Assembly (NCBI RefSeq): GCF_020166105.1
Contig: NZ_JAIUJY010000003.1
Coordinates: 558,001-622,000 of the forward strand
Origin: Blastococcus sp. LR1
Lineage (GTDB): Bacteria; Actinomycetota; Actinomycetes; Mycobacteriales; Geodermatophilaceae
Direction: 5' to 3'
Length of the DNA stretch: 64,000 nt
Shown: piece after piece, positions 43,434 to 54,253 of the stretch
Layout: every line of letters begins with the position of its first letter
Position numbering within the stretch: position 1 is the first letter of the stretch
The notes under the pieces: generated by a model
What the model saw: the letters and a program-made list of their open reading frames with translations, nothing else
Databases searched by the model: none
Told to the model about the DNA's origin: nothing
Made by a program: the position numbers and the translations under genes

Positions 43434-43605
43434 CGAGGAGGAAGGCGATCTCGTCCAACTCTTCCTTCACGTCGAACTCATGGCCCGTCAAGGTTCGCGT
43501 GTCAGCGAGACACTCGAACTCCCGCAGCGTGAGCCCGAGCTCTTCCAGCAGCGCTCGGCGGCGGTCCTCCAGTTCGGACCGCGTCACCGTGACAACAGGC
43601 GACAC
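43426..43605 (-). CDS. Small 59-residue protein, first gene of the cassette
   Basis: A short, mostly helical, acidic protein (SELEDRRRALLEELGLTLREF, then HEFDVKEELDEIAFLLGE). It is preceded by a strong ribosome site (GGGGGAGGAG) 4 nt from the GTG, much better than average for this window, and overlaps the 240-residue gene by 8 bp. No domain is recognisable. The size, charge and order (small first, larger second, overlapping) are those of an antitoxin with its partner, but this is inference from architecture only. Confidence 0.6.
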   Translation of the reverse strand: MSPVVTVTRSELEDRRRALLEELGLTLREFECLADTRTLTGHEFDVKEELDEIAFLLGE

Positions 43606-44194
43606 CTGACTCCTCCCCCGATTCACGCGACATGTGCCCGACGTTGCGCACACCCGATGTCTACAACGTGCCTACGACATCGGCCAGGGAACCTGGTCCG
43701 TGCAGGCGAACCTCACCCGATCCGGGCAGCGCCCTGACGGTCGGCTTCGCGGGCACCACCCTCGGACCTCCCTTCGGCTCGCCACGACGAGGTCAGGCGC
43801 GATGGGTCCGGACGGCGGCAGCTGCGTTCATGATCCCGTGGGCGCGGACCGTCGTGCCGTGCACCACCATCGCCGCCTCGACGAGAAGTCGTTCGCCTTC
43901 CAGCCCGGGCGGCCAGGGCCTGCCGTGGATGAAGACGTCCGACACCAGTCCCAGACGCGCCTCGTGCTGCCCGTCGCCAGGGTCCAGGTACTGGTCGAGC
44001 ACGGCTGCGATCGGCGGGCGCTAGTTTCGTCGTCGAGTGCGGATGCCGGGCGACCTCCGCGACGTCGTACGTCGCCCAGACGACCGTCGTCCGCCCTGCT
44101 GCCGCCGGCCCGAGGAGGCACCGTGACCGCCGGCCGCCAGAGGCGCCAGGGGCCGCCCCGGATGGCTCCGGAACGGCCCCTGCTCGTGCTTCTG
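43606..44194. other. Accessory gap next to tRNA-Pro
   Basis: This 589-bp stretch contains the promoter of the cassette at its left edge and a probable coding remnant in its right half. The inverted repeat CGATGTC...GACATCG (about 43658-43685) lies upstream of the small gene and could be its operator. The rest has no supported gene. Confidence 0.4.
43793..44084 (-). pseudogene. Probable frameshifted remnant of a hypothetical gene
   Basis: A 69-residue frame (43793-44002) begins with a GTG that has no ribosome site and reads LDQYLDPGDGQHEARLGLVS and onward with protein-like composition (GRPWPPGLEGERLLVEAAMV). Just upstream, in a frame shifted by one base, VVWATYDVAEVARHPHSTTK also looks protein-like and would lead into it after a frameshift around 44005-44030. 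The simplest reading is a broken small gene near the tRNA. I do not recognise the parent family. Confidence 0.3.
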
Positions 44195-44268
<74 letters not shown>

Positions 44269-44367
44269 CCGCCGCCTGCTCCCCGGGAAGTCCCGGGCCG
44301 CGTTCGACCGCTCCGGAAGATTACCGCACGCGTTCTGCGGCTCCGACCGGTGGTTCTCCCCCGCCGA

Positions 44368-45708
44368 TCAGGAGCGCTTGTCCTTGTCCCGGCCCTCGCG
44401 GACCTTGACCGAGACCTCGATCGGCGTGCCGTGGAAGCCGAACTGCTCGCGCAGCTTGCGCTCCAGGAACCGGCGGTACCCGGCCTCGAGGAAGCCGGTG
44501 GAGAAGACGACGAATCGCGGCGGGCGGATGTCGGCCTGCGTCACGTACTTGATCTTCGGCGCGCGCCCACCGCGGGCCGGCGGCGGCGTCTCCTGCACCA
44601 GGGCGCGGATGAAGGTGTTCAGCTCCGCCGTCGGCACCCGGGTCTCCCACGAGGCCAGCGCGGCCCGCAGGTGGTCCGCCAGCTTCGCCACGCCACGGCC
44701 GGTGGAAGCCGAGATGTTGACCCGCGTGGCCCACTTGACCCGCGCCAGGTCCCGCTCGACCTCCTTCTCCAGCTGGAAGTGCCGGTCCTCGTCGAGGGTG
44801 TCCCACTTGTTGATCGCGATGACCAGGGACCGGCCCGCCTCGACGACCTGGGTGATGACCCGCTGGTCCTGCTCGCTGATGACCTCGTCGGCGGCCAGCA
44901 GCACGACGGCGACCTCGGCGGCCTGGATGGCGGCCTCGGTGCGCAGGCTGGCGTAGTACTCCATGCCGCTGGCGGTGTTCACCTTGCGGCGCAGGCCCGC
45001 GGTGTCGACGAAGCGCCACTCCTCGCCGCCGAGCTCGACGATCGAGTCCACCGGGTCGACCGTCGTGCCGGCCACGGAGTCGACGACGGAGCGCTCCTCC
45101 TTGGCCAGCCGGTTGATCAGGCTGGACTTGCCCACGTTCGGCCGCCCGACGAGCGCCACCCGGCGAGGGCCGCCCTCCTCCTCCTGCTCGCGCGGCGCCT
45201 CGGGCATCGCGTCGAGCACCAGGTCGAGCAGGTCACCGCTGGAGCGGCCGTGCAGGGCGCTGACCGGCTGCGGCTCCCCCATGCCGAGGCTCCACAGCTC
45301 GGCGACGTTGGCGTCGCTGCGCTCGTCGTCGACCTTGTTGGCCACGAGGATCACCGGCCGGTCGCTGCGCCGCAGGATGCGGGCCGCAGCCAGGTCGGTG
45401 TCGGTGGCGCCGACCTGGCTGTCGACGACGAAGACGATGACGTCGGCGGTCTTCATCGCGTACTCGGCCTGGCGGGTGATCGAGGCGCCGATGCCGGTGG
45501 CCCGCGGGTCCCAGCCACCGGTGTCGACGACGGTGAACCGCTTGCCGTTCCAGAGCGCCTCGTAGGCGATGCGGTCCCGGGTCACGCCCGGGGTGTCCTG
45601 GACGACGGCGGCGCGGCGGCCGAGGAAGCGGTTGACCAGGGTCGACTTGCCCACGTTCGGGCGGCCGACGATCGCGACGACCGGCAGCGGGCCGGTGCTC
45701 TCGGTCAT
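44368..45708 (-). CDS. der: Ribosome biogenesis GTPase Der
   Basis: Der (EngA) is an essential GTPase with two tandem G domains that helps mature the 50S subunit. The 446-residue product shows both: [12 protein letters not shown] (about residues 15-26) with DTGGW and NKVDD, and [12 protein letters not shown] (about 190-201) with DTAGLRRK and NKWD, followed by the KH-like C-terminal domain ending [13 protein letters not shown]. The ATG at 45708 overlaps the cmk stop codon as ATGA, so they are translated together; the cmk-der pairing is standard in actinobacteria. Confidence 0.97.
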   Translation of the reverse strand: MTESTGPLPVVAIVGRPNVGKSTLVNRFLGRRAAVVQDTPGVTRDRIAYEALWNGKRFTVVDTGGWDPRATGIGASITRQAEYAMKTADVIVFVVDSQVGATDTDLAAARILRRSDRPVILVANKVDDERSDANVAELWSLGMGEPQPVSALHGRSSGDLLDLVLDAMPEAPREQEEEGGPRRVALVGRPNVGKSSLINRLAKEERSVVDSVAGTTVDPVDSIVELGGEEWRFVDTAGLRRKVNTASGMEYYASLRTEAAIQAAEVAVVLLAADEVISEQDQRVITQVVEAGRSLVIAINKWDTLDEDRHFQLEKEVERDLARVKWATRVNISASTGRGVAKLADHLRAALASWETRVPTAELNTFIRALVQETPPPARGGRAPKIKYVTQADIRPPRFVVFSTGFLEAGYRRFLERKLREQFGFHGTPIEVSVKVREGRDKDKRS

Positions 45709-46394
45709 GCCCGCTCCCCCGCGGGAACGGCGGACTGCGCCAGCTCGAGAACGCGCTCGATCACGCCCTGCTGGTCGAGCTCCGTGCTGTCGACGACGAC
45801 GGCGTCGGCCGCCGGCCGCAGAGGGCTGTCGGCGCGGCTGCTGTCGTACTCGTCGCGGCGGCGCAGGTCGGCGGCGAGCACCGCGATCTCGGCCGGCTCG
45901 TGGATCCCCAGCTGCCCGGCGCGCCGCTGGGCGCGGGCCTCCGGTGCGGCGGTGAGGTAGATCTTCAGCGTCGCGTCCGGAAGGACGACGGTGCCGATGT
46001 CCCGCCCCTCGACGACGACGGTCTCGGCCGCGGCGACCAGCGCGCGCTGCTGGTCGACCAGCTGACGGCGGACGGCGGGAACCGCGGAGACGGCGGAGAC
46101 CGCGCGGGTCACCTCGACGCCGCGGATGCGCTCGGCGACGTCCACGCCGTCGACCCGGACCAGCTCGACACCGGCCTGCGTGCCGACCTCGATCCGGGCG
46201 GCGGCGACGGTGCGCTCGACGGCGTCGGCGTCCTCGGGGTCCACACCCGCGTCGAGCACCGCGACGGTGGCCGCCCGGTACATCGCGCCGGTGTCGAGAT
46301 AGGCGGCGCCCAGGCGGGCGGCGACTCCGCGCGCCACGCTGGACTTGCCGGTGCCCGACGGTCCGTCGAGGGTCACCTGGCCTCGGAAACTCAT
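45705..46394 (-). CDS. cmk: Cytidylate kinase
   Basis: Cmk phosphorylates CMP and dCMP. The 229-residue product has the P-loop [10 protein letters not shown] (about residues 10-19), [18 protein letters not shown] (about 33-50), the [15 protein letters not shown] segment with the conserved nucleotide-binding Arg-Asp, and [14 protein letters not shown] near residue 180, which is the CMP-binding insert motif. ATG at 46394 is used; a GTG four codons upstream (46406) is possible. It follows aroH by 29 bp and overlaps der. Confidence 0.93.
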   Translation of the reverse strand: MSFRGQVTLDGPSGTGKSSVARGVAARLGAAYLDTGAMYRAATVAVLDAGVDPEDADAVERTVAAARIEVGTQAGVELVRVDGVDVAERIRGVEVTRAVSAVSAVPAVRRQLVDQQRALVAAAETVVVEGRDIGTVVLPDATLKIYLTAAPEARAQRRAGQLGIHEPAEIAVLAADLRRRDEYDSSRADSPLRPAADAVVVDSTELDQQGVIERVLELAQSAVPAGERA

Positions 46395-46423
46395 CTGCTC
46401 GCTCACTGCTCTCTTCGGTGCGC

Positions 46424-46786
46424 TCACTGCGCGATGTCCCTGCGCAGCGCGACCGCGCCCCGCAGGTAGACGTGCTGGATGTCGGGGCGGGTCTTCGGCG
46501 TCTCGGCGTGCGCCATGAGCCGCAGCACCCGCGGAAGGGCGTGCGGCACCGCGATCTCGGTGGCGCACATCAGCGGCACGTCGCCGAGACCGAGCTCGCG
46601 CGCGGCCAGGGCCGGGAACTCCGACACGAGGTCGGGGGTCGCCGTGAAGAGGATGCTGATCAGGTCCTCGGAGTGCAGCTCGTTGCGCTCCATGACCGTC
46701 TGGACCAGCTCGCGGGTCGCCTCGAGCACCTGCTCCCGGTCGTCGGCCTCGACCTGCGTCGCGCCCCGGATGGCTCGGACGGCCAT
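46424..46786 (-). CDS. aroH: Chorismate mutase, AroH class
   Basis: This 120-residue monofunctional enzyme converts chorismate to prephenate for phenylalanine and tyrosine synthesis. The AroH trimeric fold signature is clear: [25 protein letters not shown] (residues about 3-27, with the active-site Arg and Gln region), [25 protein letters not shown] (about 37-60), MCATEI around 75, and [16 protein letters not shown], where the last Arg contacts the substrate. The ATG at 46786 has GAGGAG 5 nt before it; an in-frame GTG two codons upstream is less likely. Confidence 0.93.
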   Translation of the reverse strand: MAVRAIRGATQVEADDREQVLEATRELVQTVMERNELHSEDLISILFTATPDLVSEFPALAARELGLGDVPLMCATEIAVPHALPRVLRLMAHAETPKTRPDIQHVYLRGAVALRRDIAQ

Positions 46787-46809
46787 GCACACTCCTCGTT
46801 CGATTCCGA

Positions 46810-46827
46810 CCCCCGGATCGCCGGGGG
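46810..46827 (-). terminator. Hairpin after the MsiK-type ATPase gene
   Basis: CCCCCGG, ATCG loop and CCGGGGG form a perfect 7-bp stem, 49 nt downstream of the ATPase stop codon in the minus direction and just before the aroH start. It should separate the arabinoxylan operon from aroH-cmk-der. Confidence 0.6.
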
Positions 46828-46875
46828 CCTCGGACGAGTCTAGGGAGGCCGCGCCACCGCCCTCCCCCGTACGGG

Positions 46876-47952
<1,077 letters not shown>

Positions 47953-47973
47953 GTCGTGCTCCTGATCTGCTCA

Positions 47974-47991
47974 CCCGGCGTCGTCGCCGGG
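47974..47991 (-). other. Intercistronic hairpin between GH51 and the ATPase gene
   Basis: CCCGGCG, loop TCGT and CGCCGGG give a 7-bp perfect stem in the 84-bp gap before the ATPase start. It may act as a partial terminator or mRNA stabiliser that sets the ratio of hydrolases to ATPase. Confidence 0.45.
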
Positions 47992-48035
47992 AACGTTGGG
48001 CTGTTCGAAAGGTGGTGCGGCGGGTGGCCCCGCGA

Positions 48036-49538
48036 TCAGTGGAGGGCGACCGCCGTCCAGGAGACAGGGGGCAGGGTCACTCGGAGGACGCCGTCGGTCA
48101 CCGCGGCACGGGTGGCGGGCCGCAGCCCGATCCGGTCCGGCCGGTCGGTCGTGTTCGCCGCGTGCGGATCCGGGTCGGCGAGCGTCAGCGCCTCGTCCAG
48201 GGCGGCCACCCCGACCGCGGCGAGGTCGACCGACACCTCCACCTCCTCCTCCTGCGAGCGGTTCACCAGGAAGAGCGCGACCGCGCCGTCGTCGATGGTG
48301 GCCGCGGCGTCGACGACGGGCACCTCGCCGTACTCCGCGGTGACGTAGCCGGGCCCCTCCACGCCGACCCGCAGCGAGGTGCCACGCGCCAGGCGGGAGG
48401 TGACCGCGAACGGGAAGAACGTCGTCTTCCGCCACGCCGGGCCCTCCGGCTCGGCGGCGATCGGGGCGATCACGTTGACCAGCTGCGCCATCGACGCGCT
48501 CGTCACCCGGTCCGCGTGCCGCAGCAGCGACATGAGCAGGCTGCCGACGACGACGCCGTCGGCCACCGTGTAGGGCTCCTCGCTCAGCGGCGGCGCCACC
48601 GGCCAGTCGTCGATCCGCTTCGCGAGGTCGGCGGGCACCTTCGACAGGTACCAGACATTCCACTCGTCGAAGGAGATGTCGATCGTCCGCGGGCTCCGGC
48701 GCACCGCCTTCACGTGGTCGGCGGTGGCCACGACGGTCTCGATGAACCGGTCCATGTCCGTCGCGGAGGCGAGGAACGAGCCGAGGTCGCCGTCCTTCTC
48801 CTCGTAGTACGCGTGGCAGGAGATGAAGTCGACGTCGTCGTAGGCATGGGTGAGCACCGTGCGCTCCCATTCGCCGAAGGTCGGCATCCCCGCACCGGAC
48901 GACCCGCACGCGACGAGCTCGAGGTCCGGGTCCAGCTGGCGCATCGCCTTCGCGGTGCGGGCGGCGAGCTTTCCGTAGTCGTCGGCGGACATCTGGCCGA
49001 GCTGCCACGGCCCGTCCATCTCGTTGCCGAGACACCACATCCGCACGTCGAACGGCTCGGTGCGCCCGTTGCGGATCCGCTGATCGGCCAGCGTCGTCCC
49101 CGAGGGCACGTTGGCGTACTCCAGCAGGTCGAGCGCCTCCAGCGTGCCGCGGGTGCCGAGGTTCAGCGCGAGCATCAGCTCGGCGCCGACCTTCTCCAGC
49201 CAGGCCGCGAACTCGTGCAGCCCGACCTCGTTGGTCTCCGTGCTGTGCCAGGCAAGGTTGAGCCGGACGGGGCGGGAGTCCCGCGGGCCGACGCTGTCCT
49301 CCCACCGGAATCCGGAGACGAAGTTGCCGCCGGGATAGCGGACGGCGGTCACCCCCAGCTCCCTGACCAGGTCGAGGACGTCGCGGCGGAAGCCGTCCTC
49401 GTCGGCCTCGGGGTGGCCCGGCTCGTGGATGCCGCCGTACACACCGCGCCCCATGTGCTCGACGAAGGCGCCGAAGAGCCGGCGGGACACCGGGCCGACC
49501 GGTCGCGCCGGGTCGAGAGTGAGGCGTGCGGTGAGCAT
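48036..49538 (-). CDS. Alpha-N-arabinofuranosidase, GH51
   Basis: The enzyme removes arabinofuranosyl side groups from arabinoxylo-oligosaccharides. The 500-residue product has the catalytic TIM barrel with the acid-base Glu in WCLGNEMDG (about residue 174) and the nucleophile Glu in DISFDEWNVWYLS (about 292), then a C-terminal jelly-roll domain. VSRRLFGAFVEHMGRGVYGG at the N-terminus is the family start. No signal peptide is present, so it acts inside the cell on imported oligosaccharides. Its ATG shares one base with the stop of the esterase gene (TGATG). Confidence 0.93.
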   Translation of the reverse strand: MLTARLTLDPARPVGPVSRRLFGAFVEHMGRGVYGGIHEPGHPEADEDGFRRDVLDLVRELGVTAVRYPGGNFVSGFRWEDSVGPRDSRPVRLNLAWHSTETNEVGLHEFAAWLEKVGAELMLALNLGTRGTLEALDLLEYANVPSGTTLADQRIRNGRTEPFDVRMWCLGNEMDGPWQLGQMSADDYGKLAARTAKAMRQLDPDLELVACGSSGAGMPTFGEWERTVLTHAYDDVDFISCHAYYEEKDGDLGSFLASATDMDRFIETVVATADHVKAVRRSPRTIDISFDEWNVWYLSKVPADLAKRIDDWPVAPPLSEEPYTVADGVVVGSLLMSLLRHADRVTSASMAQLVNVIAPIAAEPEGPAWRKTTFFPFAVTSRLARGTSLRVGVEGPGYVTAEYGEVPVVDAAATIDDGAVALFLVNRSQEEEVEVSVDLAAVGVAALDEALTLADPDPHAANTTDRPDRIGLRPATRAAVTDGVLRVTLPPVSWTAVALH

Positions 49539-50533
49539 CAGCGAGCCTGCCCCACGGGCAACCCGAGGCGGCCGCGCAGCCAGCCGAGCTGCTCCCGCTG
49601 CTGGTGTGCCTCGCCGCCCTCGTGGTCGTTGAACGGGTAGACCGAGATCTCCTTCGGGCCGGCGTAGGCGTTGTAGGCCGCGAACACCGTCGACGGCGGG
49701 CAGATCTGGTCCATGAGCGCGACCGAGAACAGCGCGGGGGCCGACGCCGCGCGGGCGAGGACCGCGGCGTCGAAGTAGCTCAGCGTCCGGAACACCGTCT
49801 CCACGCGGTCCCGGTGGGCCTTGAGATAGCGCACGACCTCGCCGTACGGGTCGCCGGCAGCGATGCGGGTGGCGCGCGGGAAGTCGCAGAGGAACGGCAC
49901 GTCGGCCATCACCGCCGCGATCCCGCGGGAGAGCGCCGACACGGCGAGCGCGATCCCGCCACCCTGGCTGATGCCGGTCACGGCGATCCGGTCGCCGTCG
50001 ACCCCGGGGTGGCCGCGCAGCACGTCGAGGGCCCGGACCGCGTCGGTGTAGACGCGCCGGTAGTAGTAGGCCCGCGGGTCCAGCACGCCCCGGGTCAGGA
50101 ACCCGGGCTGCGCAGCCGCGGAACCGACCGGGTCGGCGGTGTCCCCGACCGTCCAGCCACTCCCCTGCCCCCGGGTGTCGACGACGAGCTGCGCGAAGCC
50201 GGCCGAGGCCCAGAAGACGTGCTCGTGCGGCAGACCCCGTCCGCCGTTGTAGCCCTGGTACTGCACGACCGCGGGCAGCGGCCCGTCGCCCCGGACCGCC
50301 CGCGCCGGCAGGTGCAGCCAGGCCTTCACCGGCGACCCGCCGAAGCCCGCGAACGAGACGTCGAAGGTCTCGACCGTCACCAGCCCGGTCTCGACCGGCG
50401 TCCAGGACGCGTCCAGCGGCCGCTCCCCCGCCTCGGCGAGCGTGACGTCCCAGAACCCCTGCAGGTCGTCGGGAGCCGGGAGCTGCGGCCGGTACCTCCG
50501 CAGCTCCTCCAGGGGGAGGTCGGTCTGCGGCAT
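49538..50533 (-). CDS. Acetyl-xylan esterase / cephalosporin-C deacetylase family
   Basis: The 331-residue protein belongs to the AXE1 family of alpha/beta hydrolases. The nucleophile is Ser188 in the elbow TGISQGGGIAL, with the Asp and His of the triad expected in SVALMDQICPPST (about residue 275) and NDHEGGEAHQ (about 305). The RGQGSGWTVGDTADP segment near residue 112 is diagnostic. It should remove acetyl groups from short xylo-oligosaccharides, since there is no signal peptide. It sits between GH3 and GH51 with one-base overlaps on both sides, so the three enzymes are made in fixed proportion. Confidence 0.9.
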   Translation of the reverse strand: MPQTDLPLEELRRYRPQLPAPDDLQGFWDVTLAEAGERPLDASWTPVETGLVTVETFDVSFAGFGGSPVKAWLHLPARAVRGDGPLPAVVQYQGYNGGRGLPHEHVFWASAGFAQLVVDTRGQGSGWTVGDTADPVGSAAAQPGFLTRGVLDPRAYYYRRVYTDAVRALDVLRGHPGVDGDRIAVTGISQGGGIALAVSALSRGIAAVMADVPFLCDFPRATRIAAGDPYGEVVRYLKAHRDRVETVFRTLSYFDAAVLARAASAPALFSVALMDQICPPSTVFAAYNAYAGPKEISVYPFNDHEGGEAHQQREQLGWLRGRLGLPVGQAR

Positions 50534-52878
50534 CAGCTGCCGCTCTGCTCGACGACGCTCTCGGGGTGCAGCACCCGGTCGAACCCGACGGTGCGGCGGG
50601 CGCCGGTCAGCGTGAACCGGAGCGTCTCCCGGACGTCGGCGCTCGACGCGCCCACCCGGAGCTCGACCTCGCCCGGCTCGACGATCCGGGAGCCGCCCAG
50701 CCCCGTGAAGGAGGTGAGGTCGGCGTGCAGGGCGAACCGGACCGTCGCCGACGACCCCGGAGCGAGGTCCACGCGCCGGGCGGCGACGAGCGCCTGCACC
50801 GGCCGGACCACCTCGGCCGCCGGGTCGTGCAGGTAGACCTGCACGACCTCGGTGACCTCGCCGTCGGTCCCGTTCCGGAGCTCGACCTCGAGCTCGGCGG
50901 TGCCGTCGGTGGCCCACTCCGGCCCGCCGGTCGCCCGGACGCCGGCCCAGGTGGCCGCGCCGTAGCCCAGCCCGTGGCCGAAGGGGAAGAGCGGGGTCGG
51001 ATCGACCGTGCTGACGTCGGTCTTCCGGCCCAGCGGTGAGGCGAGGTAGGTGCTCGGCTGGCTGCCGCCGGCGTCCGGGAAGCTGACCGGCAGCCGGCCC
51101 GACGGGGCGACCCGACCGCTGAGGACGTCGGCGATCGCCGGACCGCCCTCCTCGCCGGGGAAGAACCCGCACAGCACCGCGGCGAGCCGGTCGACCTGCC
51201 GGGACAGCTCGTAGGGGCGCCCGGCGAGCAGCACGAGGACGACGGGCTTCCCGGTGGCGAGCAGCGCCTCGAGCAGCTCCTCCTGGCGGCCCGGGAGCCG
51301 CAGGTCCACCGCGTCGCAGCCCTCCCCCGAGGTGCCGTTGCCGAACAGTCCGGCCTTGTCACCCAGGACGGCGACGACGACGTCGGCACCGGCCGCGGCA
51401 CGCACGGCCGCCTCGATCCCCTCGTCGTCGCCACCCAGCACCGGAACGCCCTCGGCGACGACGACGTCGAACGAGCCCGCCTTCAGGGCCTCGGCGATCG
51501 TCGGGATGTCGATGCCCACCGGCACGTCCGGGTGGTGCACGCCGACGTGCATCGGGAAGGAGTAGCAGCCGAGCATCGCCTCGGGGGTGTCGGCGCGGGG
51601 GCCCACCACCGCCAGGCGCAGCCCGGGACAGAGCGGCAGGGTCCCGTCGTTGGCCATCAGCACCACCGAGCGGCGGGCCAGCTCGCCGGCCACGGCGCGG
51701 GACTCCCCCGAGTCCAGGCTGACCTCGCCGTCGGTGACGGCCGGGGAGTCCGGGGACCAGTCGGGGTCCAGCAGTCCCAGCTCGCACTTCTGCAGCAGCA
51801 CCCGCCGCAGCGCCCGGTCCACGAGGTCCTCGGCCACGGCGCCGCCGCGCACCGCCTCGACCAGCGGCTCGCCGTAGCAGGCCACGGTCGGCAGCTCCAC
51901 GTCGATGCCCGCCTCGAGGGCCCGCGCGGCCGCCTCCGCGGGCGAGGCCGCCGCGCCGTGCAGGGTCTGCAGGAAGGCGATGGAGAAGTAGTCGGCGACG
52001 ACCGTGCCGGTGAACCCGTAGGTCTCCCGCAGCAGCGTGGTCAGCAGCGACGGGTCGGCCGCGGCGGGCACGCCGTCGGTGTCGGTGTAGGTGTTCATCA
52101 CCGAGCGCGCCCCGGCCCGCAGCGCCATCTCGAACGGTGGGAGGAAGACGTCGGCGATCTCGCGGGGACCGGCGGAGACCGGGGCGAGGTTGCGGCCCGC
52201 CCGGGAGGCCGAGTAGCCGACGAAGTGCTTGAGGGTCGACACGATGCCGGTCGACTCCAGGCCGCGCACGTAGGCGCTCCCGATGGTGCCGACGAGGTGG
52301 GGGTCCTCGCCCATGGTCTCCTCGACCCGGCCCCAGCGCAGGTCCCGGGCGACGTCGAAGACCGGGGCCAGGCCCTGGTGGACGCCGAGCCGGCGCATGT
52401 TCTGCCCGATCAGCGCGCCCATCCGCTCCACGAGCTCCGGGTCGAAGCTGGCCGCCCAGCACAGCGGCGAGGGGAAGACCGTCGCCTGCCAGGCCGCGAG
52501 ACCGGTGAGGCACTCCTCGTGCACCAGCGCGGGGATGCCGAAGCGGCCGGCGGCCACGATCTGCCGCTGGCTCTCCGCCAGGCCCTTGGCGCCCTGGAAC
52601 GGATCCACCGGCGCGGTTCCGAACGGCCGGGTCAGCTGCCCCAGGCCGCTGCGGATGAGCTCCTGCCAGTCCACGGGGGCGGCAGCCATGTCGTGCTGGT
52701 GCGGAGCCACCTCGCCGGCGGTCTCGTCGATACCCACCCACACGCCGTAGAGCTGGGCGACCTTCTCCTCCAGCGTCATGCGGCCGATCAGGTCCGCCAC
52801 CCGGTCCTCGGCCGAGGCCTGCGGGTCGCGCCAGAGCGCGGAACCCGTGTCGGTGTCGGTGTCGATGTGAATGCCCAT
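50533..52878 (-). CDS. GH3 beta-glycosidase, probably beta-xylosidase
   Basis: The 781-residue protein is a complete three-domain GH3 enzyme: TIM barrel (about 20-330), alpha/beta sandwich (about 370-580) and fibronectin III-like C-terminal domain (about 640-760). The nucleophile Asp lies in TGTVVADYFSIAFL (about residue 297); the substrate-side Lys-His pair is in STLKHFVGYS, and the barrel motif RWGRVEETMGEDP is intact. In this operon a beta-xylosidase that degrades xylo-oligosaccharides to xylose is the natural reading, although GH3 specificity cannot be read from sequence alone. No signal peptide. It starts 76 bp after the GH10 gene. Confidence 0.9.
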   Translation of the reverse strand: MGIHIDTDTDTGSALWRDPQASAEDRVADLIGRMTLEEKVAQLYGVWVGIDETAGEVAPHQHDMAAAPVDWQELIRSGLGQLTRPFGTAPVDPFQGAKGLAESQRQIVAAGRFGIPALVHEECLTGLAAWQATVFPSPLCWAASFDPELVERMGALIGQNMRRLGVHQGLAPVFDVARDLRWGRVEETMGEDPHLVGTIGSAYVRGLESTGIVSTLKHFVGYSASRAGRNLAPVSAGPREIADVFLPPFEMALRAGARSVMNTYTDTDGVPAAADPSLLTTLLRETYGFTGTVVADYFSIAFLQTLHGAAASPAEAAARALEAGIDVELPTVACYGEPLVEAVRGGAVAEDLVDRALRRVLLQKCELGLLDPDWSPDSPAVTDGEVSLDSGESRAVAGELARRSVVLMANDGTLPLCPGLRLAVVGPRADTPEAMLGCYSFPMHVGVHHPDVPVGIDIPTIAEALKAGSFDVVVAEGVPVLGGDDEGIEAAVRAAAGADVVVAVLGDKAGLFGNGTSGEGCDAVDLRLPGRQEELLEALLATGKPVVLVLLAGRPYELSRQVDRLAAVLCGFFPGEEGGPAIADVLSGRVAPSGRLPVSFPDAGGSQPSTYLASPLGRKTDVSTVDPTPLFPFGHGLGYGAATWAGVRATGGPEWATDGTAELEVELRNGTDGEVTEVVQVYLHDPAAEVVRPVQALVAARRVDLAPGSSATVRFALHADLTSFTGLGGSRIVEPGEVELRVGASSADVRETLRFTLTGARRTVGFDRVLHPESVVEQSGS

Positions 52879-52954
52879 GCCCTCGAGAGTCCGTCCTGTT
52901 CGGAGTTGCAGATGCGGCGGACCGAAGGCCGCCCGTGCCCGGGTGGTGCGCAGA

Positions 52955-54226
52955 TCAGGTCAGGATGACCTCGGGCTCGGATGCGTCCGGGCGCAGGCTC
53001 CAGCTCGCGGAGCCCTCCCCCGTCGAGATCGAGTAGGTCCCGGCCCAGCCGGAGACGCGGACGCGGCCCTCGGCGTCGGTCCGCAGGCGCGTCGGCGCCA
53101 GCCACCAGTCCTCCTTCACGAGGCCCCGGAGGGCGTCGTAGGCGGGCTTGCGACTGCCGTCGGCCCGGACCAGGCCCGCGGGTGCGCCCAGCCAGGCGCC
53201 CCGGTCGGTGATCCCCCAGTACGTCACGGCCTCGACCGAGGGATGTGCCAGCAGCGTCCGGTAGTGGCGGACGATGTCGGCGGCCTGCCGCTGCTCGCCC
53301 TCGGGCGTCGACGGCCAGGACGGGACCCGGTGGTCGTTGAGGTCCTCGATCTCCGGCGGCATCAGGTCCCCGGAGACCAGCGTGGTCTCCGTCCAGTGCA
53401 GCGGAAGGCCGTAGCGGGCGACCCGCTCGAGGATCTCCTGGGTCCGCTCCTCGCCCCAGTAGCCCTGGTGCATGTGGCTCTGCAGGCCGATCGCGTCGAC
53501 CTGCACGCCGGCTTCGAGGACGCCCTCGATCAGGCACTCGTACGCCGTCGACAGGTCGAAGTCGTTGAGCACCAGCGTCGCGGCGGGATTGCCCGCCCGC
53601 GCCTCCTCGAAGGCCAGCCGGATCGTCGGGATGCGGCCGATGCCGCGGCAGAGCCGGGTGATCGCGTTCTGCCGCTCCTCGTTGGCGAAGACCGGCATGA
53701 TCACGACCTCGTTGATCGCGTCCCAGGTGTCGATCAGCCCCGCGAAGGACGACGTCTCCCGCCGGACCCGCGCCCGCACGATCGCCTCCGCGTCGGCCTC
53801 GGAGTGCTCCCGCAGCCAGTCCGGGGCGAGCGTGTGCCAGACCAGCGGATGGCCCTTGACCGTCACGCCCCGCTGGCGGAACCACGCCGCCGCGGCCTGC
53901 AGGCGCCGGGTGTCCGGCTGCCCCTCCACCGGCTCGAACCCGGCCCAGTAGAACGGGAGGGTCGCGGTGTTGAACACGTCGAGCCACAGGTTCTCGAGCT
54001 GCTCGGCCGCCTCGGGCTCCGCGCCGCCGAAGACGTTCTCGCGGCCCTCGCCCTGCTCGTCGTTGGCCAGCCCCACGAAGTCGAATCCGATGTTGCCGAA
54101 GGCGAACTCGTGCCTGACCTGCTCGATCAGCACCTCGGTGTCCGCGCACACGGAGCCGTCAGGACGGCGCACGGTGAGCGTGACCGGAGAACGCCGGACG
54201 ACGTCGGCGGCGGTGACGGAGGTCAT
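52955..54226 (-). CDS. GH10 endo-1,4-beta-xylanase, intracellular type
   Basis: The 423-residue enzyme has a short N-terminal beta segment, then a GH10 TIM barrel. The acid-base Glu is in DTWDAINEVVIM (about residue 173) and the nucleophile in PLHWTETTLVSG (about 280); GHPLVWHTLAPDWL (about 126-139) is a further conserved block. A C-terminal domain of about 60 residues follows the barrel. There is no signal peptide or binding module, unlike secreted xylanases, so it probably acts on imported xylo-oligosaccharides. It is the first gene of the minus-strand operon, and its ATG lies 7 bp from a LacI-type operator. Confidence 0.9.
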   Translation of the reverse strand: MTSVTAADVVRRSPVTLTVRRPDGSVCADTEVLIEQVRHEFAFGNIGFDFVGLANDEQGEGRENVFGGAEPEAAEQLENLWLDVFNTATLPFYWAGFEPVEGQPDTRRLQAAAAWFRQRGVTVKGHPLVWHTLAPDWLREHSEADAEAIVRARVRRETSSFAGLIDTWDAINEVVIMPVFANEERQNAITRLCRGIGRIPTIRLAFEEARAGNPAATLVLNDFDLSTAYECLIEGVLEAGVQVDAIGLQSHMHQGYWGEERTQEILERVARYGLPLHWTETTLVSGDLMPPEIEDLNDHRVPSWPSTPEGEQRQAADIVRHYRTLLAHPSVEAVTYWGITDRGAWLGAPAGLVRADGSRKPAYDALRGLVKEDWWLAPTRLRTDAEGRVRVSGWAGTYSISTGEGSASWSLRPDASEPEVILT

Positions 54227-54233
54227 GGCGCGA

Positions 54234-54253
54234 AATCGTTATCGACAACGATT
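54234..54253. promoter_or_regulatory. LacI-type operator O1
   Basis: AATCGTTATCGACAACGATT is a 20-bp near-perfect palindrome with a central CG, the standard form of LacI/GalR-family operators. It lies between the xylanase ATG and the -35 element of the transporter promoter, so one bound dimer could repress both divergent operons. The likely ligand-controlled repressor is encoded at 57633-58718. Confidence 0.8.
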
